From: Nostoc sp. CHAB 5844
Lineage (GTDB): Bacteria > Cyanobacteriota > Cyanobacteriia > Cyanobacteriales > Nostocaceae
Direction: 5' to 3'
Length of the DNA stretch: 64,000 nt
Assembly (NCBI RefSeq): GCF_020829595.1
Contig: NZ_JAIVFW010000023.1
Coordinates: forward strand, 1 to 64,000
Shown here: positions 54,219-62,487 of the stretch, piece by piece
How the letters are laid out: each line of letters begins with the position of its first letter
How positions within the stretch are numbered: position 1 is the stretch's first letter
Translations under genes and position numbers: made by a program
The notes under the pieces: generated by a model
Database searches by the model: none
The model's input: only the letters and a program-made list of their open reading frames with translations
Told to the model about the DNA's origin: nothing

Positions 54219-55340
54219 ATGAAAGCTATAGTTGTCATGCCCCTAGCCGAACAACGGGGCGGTGGTGAAATGATGTTTTGGGACTTGATGCAGCAAGGAC
54301 GTAATGCTGGTGTCGAGTGGATAGCTATATTTTTAGAATCCGGCCCGATGGTGGAACAAGTTAGGAAATTGGGCATTGATACAAGAGTTATTGACAGCGG
54401 GAGATTGCGGCAAGTTCATAAGTTAATTGCTACCGTGTTGCAGATAGCGGCGATCGCCCGTCGTGAACGTGCAGATATAATCGTCAATTGGATGTGGATT
54501 ACCCATTTCTATGGCGGTATCGCAGCCATGCTGACAGGTTTACCTGCGGTGTGGTATCAACTGGAAGTACCCCATGACAAGTTTTGGTTAGTCCGCCTAG
54601 CAACTTTATTACCAGCCCGTGCCATTATTACCCTCTCTCAAGATGGCAAACAAGCCCAAGCTGAGATTTGGCCTCACAGACCGACACCATTGGTTTATCC
54701 TGGTGTCGCCCTAGACAGATTTGAGCCGACAGCTTTACCTTCACCCCAAGAAGCACGGCAAAAACTCGGTTTACCATTACACGGGCCACTAATTGGCATT
54801 GTGGGCAGACTACAACGCTGGAAAGGAATGCATATCCTGGTACAAGCAATGCCGAAAGTTTTGCAGAAATATCCTGATGCTCATTGTGTGGTAGTTGGTG
54901 GTAAGCACGATTTAGAACCAGACTACGAAGAGTTTCTCAAGTCAGAGATCACAACTTTAGGACTGCAAGAAAAAGTAATTATGCCAGGACTCCAGCGCAA
55001 CATCCCGGAGTGGGTGCAAGCGATGGATGTCTTCGTCCATGCATCTGATAAAGAACCATTTGGAATTGTAATTATCGAGGCGATGGCGCTGGGTAAACCT
55101 GTAATTGCTGGTAATGCTGGCGGCCCGACCGAAATTATTACCGATGGGATTAATGGCTTATTAACACCATACGGTGATCCAGAAGCATTGGCGATCGCCA
55201 TTCTCCATTACCTAGACGAACATGACTTTGCCCAAAATATCGCGGTAGCTGCACGACAACGCGCCCTCGATTTCTCCACCCAGCAGTACGCGCAAAACTT
55301 TATCAATACTATTCGTTCTGTGTTGCCTAGCCTTTCATAG
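54219..55340 (+). CDS. Family 4 glycosyltransferase
   Basis: A 373-residue GT-B enzyme and the last gene of the island. It shows VVMPLAEQRGGGEMMFWDLM at the start, VGRLQRWKGMHILVQAMPKV in the donor domain and HASDKEPFGIVIIEAMALGK as the E-x7-E type site. It should add one sugar of the repeat unit. Start and end are clear, and a hairpin follows. Confidence 0.88.
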   Translation: MKAIVVMPLAEQRGGGEMMFWDLMQQGRNAGVEWIAIFLESGPMVEQVRKLGIDTRVIDSGRLRQVHKLIATVLQIAAIARRERADIIVNWMWITHFYGGIAAMLTGLPAVWYQLEVPHDKFWLVRLATLLPARAIITLSQDGKQAQAEIWPHRPTPLVYPGVALDRFEPTALPSPQEARQKLGLPLHGPLIGIVGRLQRWKGMHILVQAMPKVLQKYPDAHCVVVGGKHDLEPDYEEFLKSEITTLGLQEKVIMPGLQRNIPEWVQAMDVFVHASDKEPFGIVIIEAMALGKPVIAGNAGGPTEIITDGINGLLTPYGDPEALAIAILHYLDEHDFAQNIAVAARQRALDFSTQQYAQNFINTIRSVLPSLS

Positions 55341-55679
55341 ATATAGCAATCCTATTTAACTACTAAAAATCGCAAGGCTAAGATCCCCGATTAAAAAAAA
55401 AAATCGGGGATCTTATTTGTCATCAATAATTTAGGACTAATACAGCAGATTTTAAGTGAGTGAAGTACACCATTCTGATTCTGAATTCTGACTCCTGAAT
55501 TCTGTTTTGGTAAAGTTTACTAATTACGGCAGAATAATATAAGTTTATCTAAAACCTGAGCTTCATCAGGAGTTTTGCAGGGTGAGGAGAGCAAGTATAG
55601 CACAAATTTATTTACTATTCAGTCAATTCTCAGCAATCAAGCTTATTCTTTACAGCAATTGGGAGTAAATACTTTCATC
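55341..55679. other. Intergenic region before egtC
   Basis: It contains the hairpin at 55381-55413 and CTGAATTCTGACTCCTG-type repeats (55479-55503). In-frame sequence upstream of egtC is open from 55575 but does not resemble the family, so I leave it out of the gene. Confidence 0.5.
55381..55413. terminator. Hairpin at the end of the polysaccharide island
   Basis: AGATCCCCGATT and its exact complement, with a nine-base A-rich loop, followed by TATTTGT. Likely end of the island transcript; a member of the recurrent family. Confidence 0.65.
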
Positions 55680-56468
55680 ATGTGCCGTTTACTTGCCTAT
55701 CTCGGTTCGCCTGTTTCTTTGGAACATCTTCTGTATAAACCAGAACATTCTTTGATTGTCCAAAGTTACCAACCCCGCGAAATGACTTCTGGGGTAGTGA
55801 ATGCAGATGGTTTTGGTATGGGTTGGTATCATACTCAAAAAGATACTGCTCCTTATATCTACAAAAATACAGTTCCGATTTGGAATGATGTCAATTTACC
55901 TCATCTAAGCCGTTACGTTGAATCAAGTTGTGTATTGGCTTACGTACGTAGCGCTACACCAGGACAAGCCTTAGATTTTGCCAATTGTCAGCCATTCAAT
56001 CATGAAAAGTGGCTATTCCTGCATAACGGATTCATTGAAAATTTCCGAAAAACATTACACCGAAAAATCCGCAGCATCTTAGCACAAGATTTTTACGACA
56101 AAATTTATGGAAGCACTGATTCTGAACATTTGTTTGCATTGTTACTTTCTCAAAACCAAATTCACAAACATCGTCCTCCCGAATATGCTTTACGCGCTAC
56201 TTTATTAGCGATCGCAGAAATGGCAAAACGCCATCAAGTCAAGGTTTTAGCAAATATCGTTTTGAGTGACGGAAAACGCCTGATAGCTTCGCGTTTTGCT
56301 ATTGGTTCATCAAATCCATCTTTGTACTGGATACGGGATGATCTCAATTTTCCGAACTCTGTAATTATTGCCTCGGAACCTTTATTTCCTGGTAACTGGA
56401 ATCCTTGTCCAGAAAATAGCATCATCAGTGTGGGAGAAGATTGTGATATCCAAATTGAGCAAATATAG
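55680..56468 (+). CDS. egtC: Ergothioneine amidohydrolase EgtC
   Basis: A 262-residue class II glutamine amidotransferase-like hydrolase. It begins MCRLLAYLG, so Cys2 becomes the N-terminal nucleophile. That is why this ATG is chosen over the longer frame from 55575. VVNADGFGMGWY, SCVLAYVRSATPGQ and FLHNGFIENF are the family's substrate-site stretches. In mycobacteria EgtC removes the gamma-glutamyl group from the EgtB product. Its presence suggests that the neighbouring EgtB uses gamma-glutamylcysteine. It is followed by egtB with an overlap. Confidence 0.88.
   Translation: MCRLLAYLGSPVSLEHLLYKPEHSLIVQSYQPREMTSGVVNADGFGMGWYHTQKDTAPYIYKNTVPIWNDVNLPHLSRYVESSCVLAYVRSATPGQALDFANCQPFNHEKWLFLHNGFIENFRKTLHRKIRSILAQDFYDKIYGSTDSEHLFALLLSQNQIHKHRPPEYALRATLLAIAEMAKRHQVKVLANIVLSDGKRLIASRFAIGSSNPSLYWIRDDLNFPNSVIIASEPLFPGNWNPCPENSIISVGEDCDIQIEQI
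56432..56436 (+). promoter_or_regulatory. Ribosome-binding site deciding the egtB start
   Basis: GGGAG lies six bases ahead of the GTG at 56443. It supports this start over the ATG-less upstream extension of the frame, and it sits inside the end of egtC. Confidence 0.55.
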
Positions 56469-57768
56469 CACAAAAGAAGCTATTTATTATGCCTTAAATG
56501 AATGTCGTTGTCAAACTTTAAAGCTTTTTGAAGAGCTAGACGACACTACATTTCGCAGTCAGTATCATGCTGATTTTAGTCCTGTTGGCTGGCACTTGGG
56601 ACACATCGCTTACACTGAGTCTTTATGGTTGCTAGAACACAGTGCGGGTTTACGATGTTTATTTCCGCAATACCGTAAGCTGTTTGCGGCTGATGGTTTA
56701 CCTAAATCAGAACGTGTCAAATTACCAAATTTAGAAGAAATCAGTTATTACTTGCAGACAGTTCGAGCCAAAGTACTGAAATATCTAGAAGTAGCTGATA
56801 TTGAACGGCAGGAACGTTTGTGGCGGTTTTTAATTCAGCACGAAAGTCAACACTGTGAAATTCTCAGCTATGTGTTGGAATTGGCCAAGAGTCAACAGTC
56901 AACCCTTCGGCTGACTTCGACTGCGCTCAGTAACCAACGCTCAGGGCAAGTAGTCAATAGTCAACAGTCAAAATTAGTAACTTTTGACTCTGGAGTTTGG
57001 ACTTTTGACTTTGCGAAGCAAGCCGAGATGGTGATGATTCCGGCTGGGGAATTTGAGCAGGGAAACAATTCTATTGATGCTTTGGATAATGAAAGTCTCA
57101 GTTATCGAGTATATCTGGATACTTATTGGATAGACCGTTACCCAGTGACTTGTGGACAATATCGGCAATTTATGACGGCGGGAGGCTATAAAAATCCACA
57201 GTTGTGGTCGGAAGTTGGGTGGCAATGGTTACAAACAGAACAGGTAACACAACCACTTTATTGGCATAGCGATCGCAGTTATGATGATCATCCAGTATGC
57301 GGTGTGAGTTGGTACGAAGCTGAGGCATACTCGCGCTTTGTCGGCAAGCGTTTACCCACAGAAGCCGAATGGGAAAAAGCAGCTAGTTGGGATGCTCAAG
57401 CTAAACGTCGTCGCATCTATCCTTGGGGTGAAGAAATGCCCACACCTGAATATTGTAATTGCGATCGCCTCATTGGTCAGACAACGCCAGTAGCCACTTA
57501 CCCCGCCGGAAAAAGTGCCTATGGTTTATTTGATACTCTCGGCAATGTTTGGGAATGGACAGCTTCTTGGTTTGCGCCTTATCAAGGTTTCCAAAGTTAC
57601 CCTTATGTCGGTTACTCCCAAGTTTATTTTGACAACCAACACCGTGTCTTAAAAGGTGGTAGTTGGGCAACTCGTCTGTGGGTACTGCGTTCTAGTTTTC
57701 GTAATTGGTATTATCCGAATGTACGTCAAGTATTTGCTGGGTTTCGCTGTGCGGCAAACTCTGATTAA
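56443..57768 (+). CDS. egtB: Ergothioneine sulfoxide synthase EgtB
   Basis: A 441-residue iron enzyme that joins a cysteine thiol donor to hercynine. The N-terminal DinB-like part carries GWHLGHIAYTESLWLLEH and the iron ligands HESQHCEIL. The C-terminal FGE-sulfatase-like part (from about 215) shows VSWYEAEAYSRFVGKRLPTE and GSWATR. Between them, about 56887-56975, dispersed repeats are inserted in frame. The start is a GTG that overlaps egtC by 26 bases. The frame upstream to 56368 lies wholly within egtC and is unlikely to be used. egtD follows after 162 bases. Confidence 0.88.
   Translation: MISKLSKYSTKEAIYYALNECRCQTLKLFEELDDTTFRSQYHADFSPVGWHLGHIAYTESLWLLEHSAGLRCLFPQYRKLFAADGLPKSERVKLPNLEEISYYLQTVRAKVLKYLEVADIERQERLWRFLIQHESQHCEILSYVLELAKSQQSTLRLTSTALSNQRSGQVVNSQQSKLVTFDSGVWTFDFAKQAEMVMIPAGEFEQGNNSIDALDNESLSYRVYLDTYWIDRYPVTCGQYRQFMTAGGYKNPQLWSEVGWQWLQTEQVTQPLYWHSDRSYDDHPVCGVSWYEAEAYSRFVGKRLPTEAEWEKAASWDAQAKRRRIYPWGEEMPTPEYCNCDRLIGQTTPVATYPAGKSAYGLFDTLGNVWEWTASWFAPYQGFQSYPYVGYSQVYFDNQHRVLKGGSWATRLWVLRSSFRNWYYPNVRQVFAGFRCAANSD
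56887..56975. repeat. Dispersed repeats inside egtB
   Basis: GTCAACAGTCAACCCTTCGG, then CTGACTTCGACTGCGCTCAG, then GTCAATAGTCAACAGTC. It combines the heptamer tandem type (as at 28624) with the GCGCAGTCGAAG type (as at 45564, here inverted). In frame; it adds about 30 residues between the two domains. Confidence 0.8.
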
Positions 57769-57930
57769 CTAAAACTTAGGGCTGTTTTAATGAAAAAATC
57801 TGTAAATATAGTGTTCAATCTAGATTAATATAGCTCAGGCGTGATGTTAGCAGCTATCGCTGTGTGTTTCACTGGCTAGAGGAAAACTTGTGTTTACAAG
57901 TATCTATAAGTGCAACTCTGCGGAGGCTAA

Positions 57931-58968
57931 ATGACAATATCTAAAGCTGTTAACGGCAAAGTTACTTCCCAAAACAGCATTGAAGAACGTTTGCAGATAC
58001 AGCGTTTGGTAGAAGCCACACGAGTAGTGACATCAACAGCGGGGAGTGATGTAGTTAAGGGATTAACTCACATCCCCAAATTTCTACCCCCGTATTACTT
58101 TTATGATGATCGGGGATCTGAGCTATTTGAACAAATCTGTGAATTGCCAGAATATTACCTAACTCGCACAGAAACGGCAATTTTACAACAGTATGCAGGT
58201 GAAATTGCCAAAATTACAGGTGCTTGTGAATTAGTCGAACTTGGCAGTGGTAGTTCTACAAAAACCCGGATTTTGCTAGATGCTTACCAGCACTTAGGCT
58301 CTGTGCTGCGCTATTTGCCCATAGATGTGAGTGCCGGAATGTTGGAAAATAGCGCTAGAAAGTTACTAGCAGATTATCCCTCACTGCAAGTTTACGCACT
58401 AGCGGGAACCTATGAAATGGCTTTGGCACAACTGCCACCAAAGCAGTCGCCAAGTAGGATGATTGGTTTTATTGGTAGTTCTTTAGGAAATCTCAACCCT
58501 CAAGAGTGTGATGCTTTCTTTTCTCAAATTACAAATGCGCTGCAAGTAGGTGAGTACTTCTTGCTAGGGATAGATTTACAAAAACCAAAAGAAATTTTGG
58601 AACCAGCTTACAACGATCGCCAAGGAGTAACAGCAGCGTTTAATATCAATATGCTAGAGCATTTAAATCGCAGATTTGAGGGCAATTTTGATACGACACA
58701 GTTTGAACACTGGGCATTTTATCATGAAACTGCACATCAAATTGAAATGCATTTGCGAAGTGTGCGATCGCAAACCGTGCAATTAAAATCTCTCAACCTC
58801 ACTGTTGATTTTGCACTAGGCGAAACTATCCTCACAGAAATATCTCGCAAATTCAACCTGAAAAGCATTCAGCAACAACTTACAACACGGGGTTTAGTGC
58901 CTATTCAAACATGGACTGACTCAAATCAATGGTTTGGTTTGTTGTTGTGTCAGTTGCAATCTGCGTAA
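57931..58968 (+). CDS. egtD: Histidine N-alpha-methyltransferase EgtD
   Basis: A 345-residue SAM-dependent enzyme that trimethylates histidine to hercynine, the first step of ergothioneine synthesis. It shows PPYYFYDDRGSELFEQICEL and YYLTRTETAIL (family-specific), the SAM site LVELGSGSSTKTRILL (about 98-113), RMIGFIGSSLGN and GIDLQKP. Together with egtC and egtB it gives the hercynine and sulfoxide steps. No PLP-dependent EgtE lyase gene is found in the window. Confidence 0.92.
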   Translation: MTISKAVNGKVTSQNSIEERLQIQRLVEATRVVTSTAGSDVVKGLTHIPKFLPPYYFYDDRGSELFEQICELPEYYLTRTETAILQQYAGEIAKITGACELVELGSGSSTKTRILLDAYQHLGSVLRYLPIDVSAGMLENSARKLLADYPSLQVYALAGTYEMALAQLPPKQSPSRMIGFIGSSLGNLNPQECDAFFSQITNALQVGEYFLLGIDLQKPKEILEPAYNDRQGVTAAFNINMLEHLNRRFEGNFDTTQFEHWAFYHETAHQIEMHLRSVRSQTVQLKSLNLTVDFALGETILTEISRKFNLKSIQQQLTTRGLVPIQTWTDSNQWFGLLLCQLQSA

Positions 58969-59129
58969 GTTCTGTTTTTTCACAATAGGGCATTGCATAT
59001 TTGCAGGATAATTTCATGATTTTGTAGGATGGGTATCTTGCCTTGAAGATAGGACTGGTGGAGATACTTATCCTACAACAAATTAGGTGTTGCACTATAT
59101 TACTATACTAGATCTGATAGAGATGTAGA

Positions 59130-59205
59130 TTGGGTAGAATGAAATGAAACCCAACATTGTCAAATCTTTAGGTGGGTTGCGCTTCGCTTCACCCAACCTA
59201 TCAAG
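59130..59205. repeat. Dispersed AACCCAAC/GTTGGG repeat
   Basis: GGGTAGAATGAAATGAAACC and GGTGGGTTGCGCTTCGCTTC ending CACCCAACCTA. It is related to the unit at 15913-16115 and lies between egtD and the convergent toxin gene. Confidence 0.6.
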
Positions 59206-59224
59206 CTATTTTTCTGCTATCTAA

Positions 59225-59653
59225 TCATTCAACTAAATGAATCCAAGGTAAAACAGAATGAACCGCATTAAATAAACGTTTATCAGCTGTATAAAAATTT
59301 GCCTGAAATCTTTGCGCTATTACTAAATAATGAGCATCATAAGTAGCTGGGAGATTAAATTTTTGCGCGATTTCCCAAGCTTGCTGATGAAGTTGCTGAT
59401 CACTATAAAATTGAATAGGTAAATTTAAAGCATTATTGAGAGATTCCTGAGCCTCTGTCTGCAATAATTGTTTTGCCAGTTGCATTCGATGAAATACATT
59501 TGTAACTTCGTAACCTAAAAGAGTTGGAGCAATAACTTGAATTTGGTTTTGCTCCCAGTTATCCCACAATGTTATGTAAGGTGATGTTTCTGAGGCATTA
59601 GTGATTAACTTAACTACAAAGTTAGCATCGACGCAAATAAATTGTTTAGTCAT
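59225..59653 (-). CDS. vapC: PIN-domain toxin VapC
   Basis: A 142-residue intact PIN ribonuclease: FICVDANFVVKLI (first Asp), TLLGYEVTNVFHRM (Glu), LPATYDAHYLVIAQRF (Asp) and FYTADKRLFNAV (fourth acidic site). By family knowledge it cuts RNA, often tRNA, when freed from its antitoxin. The start ATG overlaps the antitoxin stop by four bases (ATGA). Unlike the pair at 1216-1925, this one looks functional. Confidence 0.88.
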   Translation of the reverse strand: MTKQFICVDANFVVKLITNASETSPYITLWDNWEQNQIQVIAPTLLGYEVTNVFHRMQLAKQLLQTEAQESLNNALNLPIQFYSDQQLHQQAWEIAQKFNLPATYDAHYLVIAQRFQANFYTADKRLFNAVHSVLPWIHLVE

Positions 59654-59913
59654 GATTGTTCCTGACTAGGAAACAAATCTGCTATCAATTGCTGATCTCG
59701 TTCTTCTCGCATTTGATGAATGATTTGGTCAATATCTGGTTCAAAGGGTTGACCACTAAGCCTTTGCTGGATAGCTTGAGCATTAGCTAAAATTTTTGGT
59801 CGTAAGTTTTGCCAATGAGATTTATGTGTTAATTTTTGATTTAATAATTCGCGTTCTTCAATAGACAATGCATTGATTGCATTAACTAAAGATTCAACAA
59901 GCTGAATGTTCAT
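59650..59913 (-). CDS. Antitoxin VapB-like
   Basis: An 87-residue, mostly helical protein directly upstream of vapC and overlapping it. The N-terminus (QLVESLVNAINALSIEEREL) and the acidic C-terminus are typical of antitoxins paired with PIN toxins in cyanobacteria. The DNA-binding type is not clear from sequence. It should neutralise VapC and repress the operon. Confidence 0.75.
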   Translation of the reverse strand: MNIQLVESLVNAINALSIEERELLNQKLTHKSHWQNLRPKILANAQAIQQRLSGQPFEPDIDQIIHQMREERDQQLIADLFPSQEQS

Positions 59914-60218
59914 AAATTATATGTACTTTTGTACGAAGACAAGCATTCTGCTAATTATTAACTAAAGTAGCACATGAAGCCTTTAACTACTGTGGCGATG
60001 TCTGACAACAAGCTGCTTCATGTCTACGCAATAGGCTTTATTTAACTACGTCAGCACCTGCGGTGTTAGTTCATAATTCGTAATTTGTAATTAGGCGATC
60101 GCAAGTATTGTATAAATAGCGTAAAAAATAACAGTATTATCTATAAAGTGAAAAATTCAAGGCTGTTTTGTCAGATAAACGCTAAAGTTGCAGTAGTGCG
60201 TTGATCAGAGTTAAGTGT
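59914..60218. other. Divergent intergenic region
   Basis: About 305 bases between the VapBC pair and the MAPEG gene. It contains one HIP1-like GGCGATCGC near 60093 and an AATTCGTAATTTGTAATTA repeat. No gene is seen. Confidence 0.45.
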
Positions 60219-60635
60219 ATGAATTCATTCGCATCTACTACTGATATGACATTCCCCTTGTGGGGTTTAGCAATCTTCATTATATGGACGATCGCGGTGG
60301 TGGTGCTGTTGCTGGCAGTCAGAATTCGACATCTATCTGCTGGTGGTTCACCTAAAGATTTCGGAGTTCCAAATGACGAAAGTTTACTTTGGCGACTATT
60401 TCGGGTGCAGTCCAACTTAGTAGAAAACCTACCTTTGTATCTAGGAGTTGTGTTTCTCCTGACCGTTCGTGGTGTATCTGGAACAGTGGTAGATTCGCTG
60501 GTTGGTGTGTACATCGGATTTCGACTTATGCACTCTGTAATTCACATAGCTGGCCTTAATCCGATGTTTCGCCTTATATGTTTAGTTATTCAGCTAACTT
60601 GCTTAGTGGTTTTGACAGCCTTAGCAATTTTTTAG
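60219..60635 (+). CDS. MAPEG family membrane protein
   Basis: A 138-residue protein with four predicted membrane helices (PLWGLAIFIIWTIAVVVLLL, NLPLYLGVVFLLTVRG, a helix around VDSLVGVYIGFRLMHSVI, and LICLVIQLTCLVVLTALAIF). VENLPLYLG and RLMHSVIHIAG fit the MAPEG family, which includes glutathione-dependent membrane enzymes. The ATG at 60219 is preferred over an earlier frame opening at 60201. The substrate is unknown. Confidence 0.75.
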   Translation: MNSFASTTDMTFPLWGLAIFIIWTIAVVVLLLAVRIRHLSAGGSPKDFGVPNDESLLWRLFRVQSNLVENLPLYLGVVFLLTVRGVSGTVVDSLVGVYIGFRLMHSVIHIAGLNPMFRLICLVIQLTCLVVLTALAIF

Positions 60636-60661
60636 ATAAACAATAATTTACACGTGGCTTT

Positions 60662-61105
60662 ATGGCAACTGTTGACCACTCGTTCTTCATATTGAAGTTA
60701 TTGGCGGTACTAGGTTGCGGACTGATGGCTGGAGTCTTCTTCGCTTTCTCAACCTTCGTAATGAAGGCTCTTGCCCGACTTCAACCGACACAGGGTATCG
60801 CTGCTATGCAGTCAATCAATATTACAGTGATTAATCCACTGTTTATGACAGTGTTTTTCGGAACAGGTATGGCTTGCATTCTGATTTTAGTTTCCTTGCT
60901 GTTAAGATGGCAGCGATCAGGCACTGTTTACCTGCTTGTTGGCAGCATACTCTATCTCGTCGGTACATTTGGCATAACAGTTGTATTTAATGTACCGCTA
61001 AACAACGCACTGGCGATCGTCAAGCCGGATAGCAATGAAGGTTTGAATCTATGGACTAGCTACCTGACTAACTGGACATTCTGGACACACTCCCCCTGGG
61101 ATTGA
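60662..61105 (+). CDS. DUF1772 membrane protein, C-terminally truncated
   Basis: A 147-residue membrane protein of the DUF1772 (anthrone oxygenase-like) family. It has helices near residues 10-32 (LKLLAVLGCGLMAGVFFAF), 55-80 and 87-108. The family motif FNVPLNNAL is present. Members normally continue with a fourth helix after the YLTNWTFW stretch. Here the frame ends at WTHSPWD, so about 25 residues seem to be lost. It lies 26 bases past the MAPEG gene and may be co-transcribed. Confidence 0.75.
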   Translation: MATVDHSFFILKLLAVLGCGLMAGVFFAFSTFVMKALARLQPTQGIAAMQSINITVINPLFMTVFFGTGMACILILVSLLLRWQRSGTVYLLVGSILYLVGTFGITVVFNVPLNNALAIVKPDSNEGLNLWTSYLTNWTFWTHSPWD

Positions 61106-61604
61106 ATTTTGAAACGCGATCTCTGCAAACATCTCTCACCAGTAACAACGTCACAACACCAGTAACAGTATCCAGCAGTCAAAGCGATAACCGCACAATA
61201 ACTATCAACTATGCTGGCATTTTTTCAAAAAATGATTACCTGCTGCGATAGTCGCCTCTTGAAATTAGATTGACTATATAAAAATAAGAACAGCCAAGTA
61301 GTCTTAGCTTACCAGAAGCCAAAGATCTTATTTGCTCAGTAAACAATAACTAAGCTTATTATCTTGATAAATCTATTTAGCTCAGTATAAAAAACAGACT
61401 TAATAAACATCATTTCCGCAAAAAAGTAGTTATTAATACAAAAAATAGTCCAGTATTAAATGTATCAAATATTAGAAGAAGTTCATCAACCATTTGAGTG
61501 AGCTTTAATTTTATATATGTTAAAAATGATTCTCCTATTTGATAGAGGGAGCTAGTATGACCACCTGTGAAGATGGTAATAACCATAAGAGGTAGGTGGC
61601 AAAA
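61106..61604. other. Intergenic region with an open remnant
   Basis: About 500 bases. In the +1 frame, an open stretch with no start runs from about 61088 to 61251 and encodes a Thr/Ser/Asn-rich sequence (TSLTSNNVTTPVTVSSSQSD, then TITINYAGIFSKND). It may be the tail of an unrelated lost gene joined to the DUF1772 end. The rest is AT-rich and empty. Confidence 0.35.
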
Positions 61605-61802
61605 ATGGCTAAAGCAAACCCAGTTGAGATTCAAAAACATTTAAAGGGCATTGACTATCCCGCTAGTAAGGAAGAATTAGTTAAACATGCTCAAAAGCAG
61701 GGAGCGGATCGCAAGGTTCTATCATTATTAGAGCAATTACCAGATGATGAAGAATTTGAAAATCCTACCGATGTCAACAAAGCTATAGGTGAGATTGAGT
61801 AG
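61605..61802 (+). CDS. DUF2795 protein
   Basis: A 65-residue protein. NPVEIQKHLKGIDYPASKEE and LVKHAQKQGADRKVLSLLEQ match the DUF2795 fold, small helical proteins of unknown function. The acidic tail holds LPDDEEFENPTDVNKA. The ATG at 61605 is chosen over one three codons upstream; AGGTGG lies ahead of both. It is convergent with moaC, one base from its stop. Confidence 0.85.
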   Translation: MAKANPVEIQKHLKGIDYPASKEELVKHAQKQGADRKVLSLLEQLPDDEEFENPTDVNKAIGEIE

Positions 61803-61803
61803 G

Positions 61804-62316
61804 CTAGAGTTCTGATGCGGAGTAATCTCCAGATTTCCCACCAGTTTTACTAATTAAATGAATTGATTCAATTTGAATCGATTTTTCTAAGGCTTTTGCC
61901 ATATCGTATAAAGTCAACGCTGCTACGGAAACGGCAGTTAAAGCTTCCATTTCCACGCCAGTTTCAGCTTTGGTTTTAACGGTAGCTTGGATGTGATAAC
62001 CAGGTAATTGGGAATCGGGGGTAATTTCCACGGCAACTTTTTGCAATGATAGCGGATGACACAAGGGAATTAAATTAGATGTTTGTTTGGCGGCCATAAT
62101 CCCTGCTATCCGAGCAGTGGCTAACACATCACCTTTAGGAGTATTGCCAGCTTGAATGGCAATTAAAGTTTCTGGCAACATCCGCACTCTAGCAACGGCA
62201 ACTGCTTGGCGGACTGTGGACGCTTTGCCAGAAACATCCACCATCTGTGCTTGCCCTTGAGAATCCAGATGACTTAAGTCACTAAAAAAATTTTTTGGAG
62301 AATTGTCTTGCATCAT
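61804..62316 (-). CDS. moaC: Cyclic pyranopterin monophosphate synthase MoaC
   Basis: A 170-residue molybdenum-cofactor enzyme that forms cyclic pyranopterin monophosphate. It has [20 protein letters not shown], the [18 protein letters not shown] active-site stretch, [20 protein letters not shown] and the C-terminal [14 protein letters not shown]. Full length with an intact active site. No other moa gene is in the window. The start has two adjacent ATG codons; either is possible. Confidence 0.93.
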   Translation of the reverse strand: MMQDNSPKNFFSDLSHLDSQGQAQMVDVSGKASTVRQAVAVARVRMLPETLIAIQAGNTPKGDVLATARIAGIMAAKQTSNLIPLCHPLSLQKVAVEITPDSQLPGYHIQATVKTKAETGVEMEALTAVSVAALTLYDMAKALEKSIQIESIHLISKTGGKSGDYSASEL

Positions 62317-62350
62317 TCGCTAATAAAGTGCTAATATAGTTTCCTGGCAA

Positions 62351-62424
62351 GGGCGTGTAGCTCAGTGGACTAGAGCACGTGGCTACGGACCACGGTGTCG
62401 GGGGTTCGAATCCCTCCTCGCCCG
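62351..62424 (+). tRNA. tRNA-Arg (ACG anticodon)
   Basis: A complete 74-base cloverleaf: D-arm GCTC/GAGC, anticodon stem CGTGG/CCACG with loop CTACGGA (anticodon ACG), T-arm GGGGG-TTCGAAT-CCCTC and a seven-base acceptor stem with one T-T mismatch at position 6. CCA is not encoded. The first anticodon base would be changed to inosine by TadA. It is divergent from moaC by 34 bases. Confidence 0.95.
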
Positions 62425-62487
62425 TTAATAAAGCAAAAGTAAAAAGGTAAAAGGCAAAAGAAAACGTTACTTTTGCCTTTTACTTAT

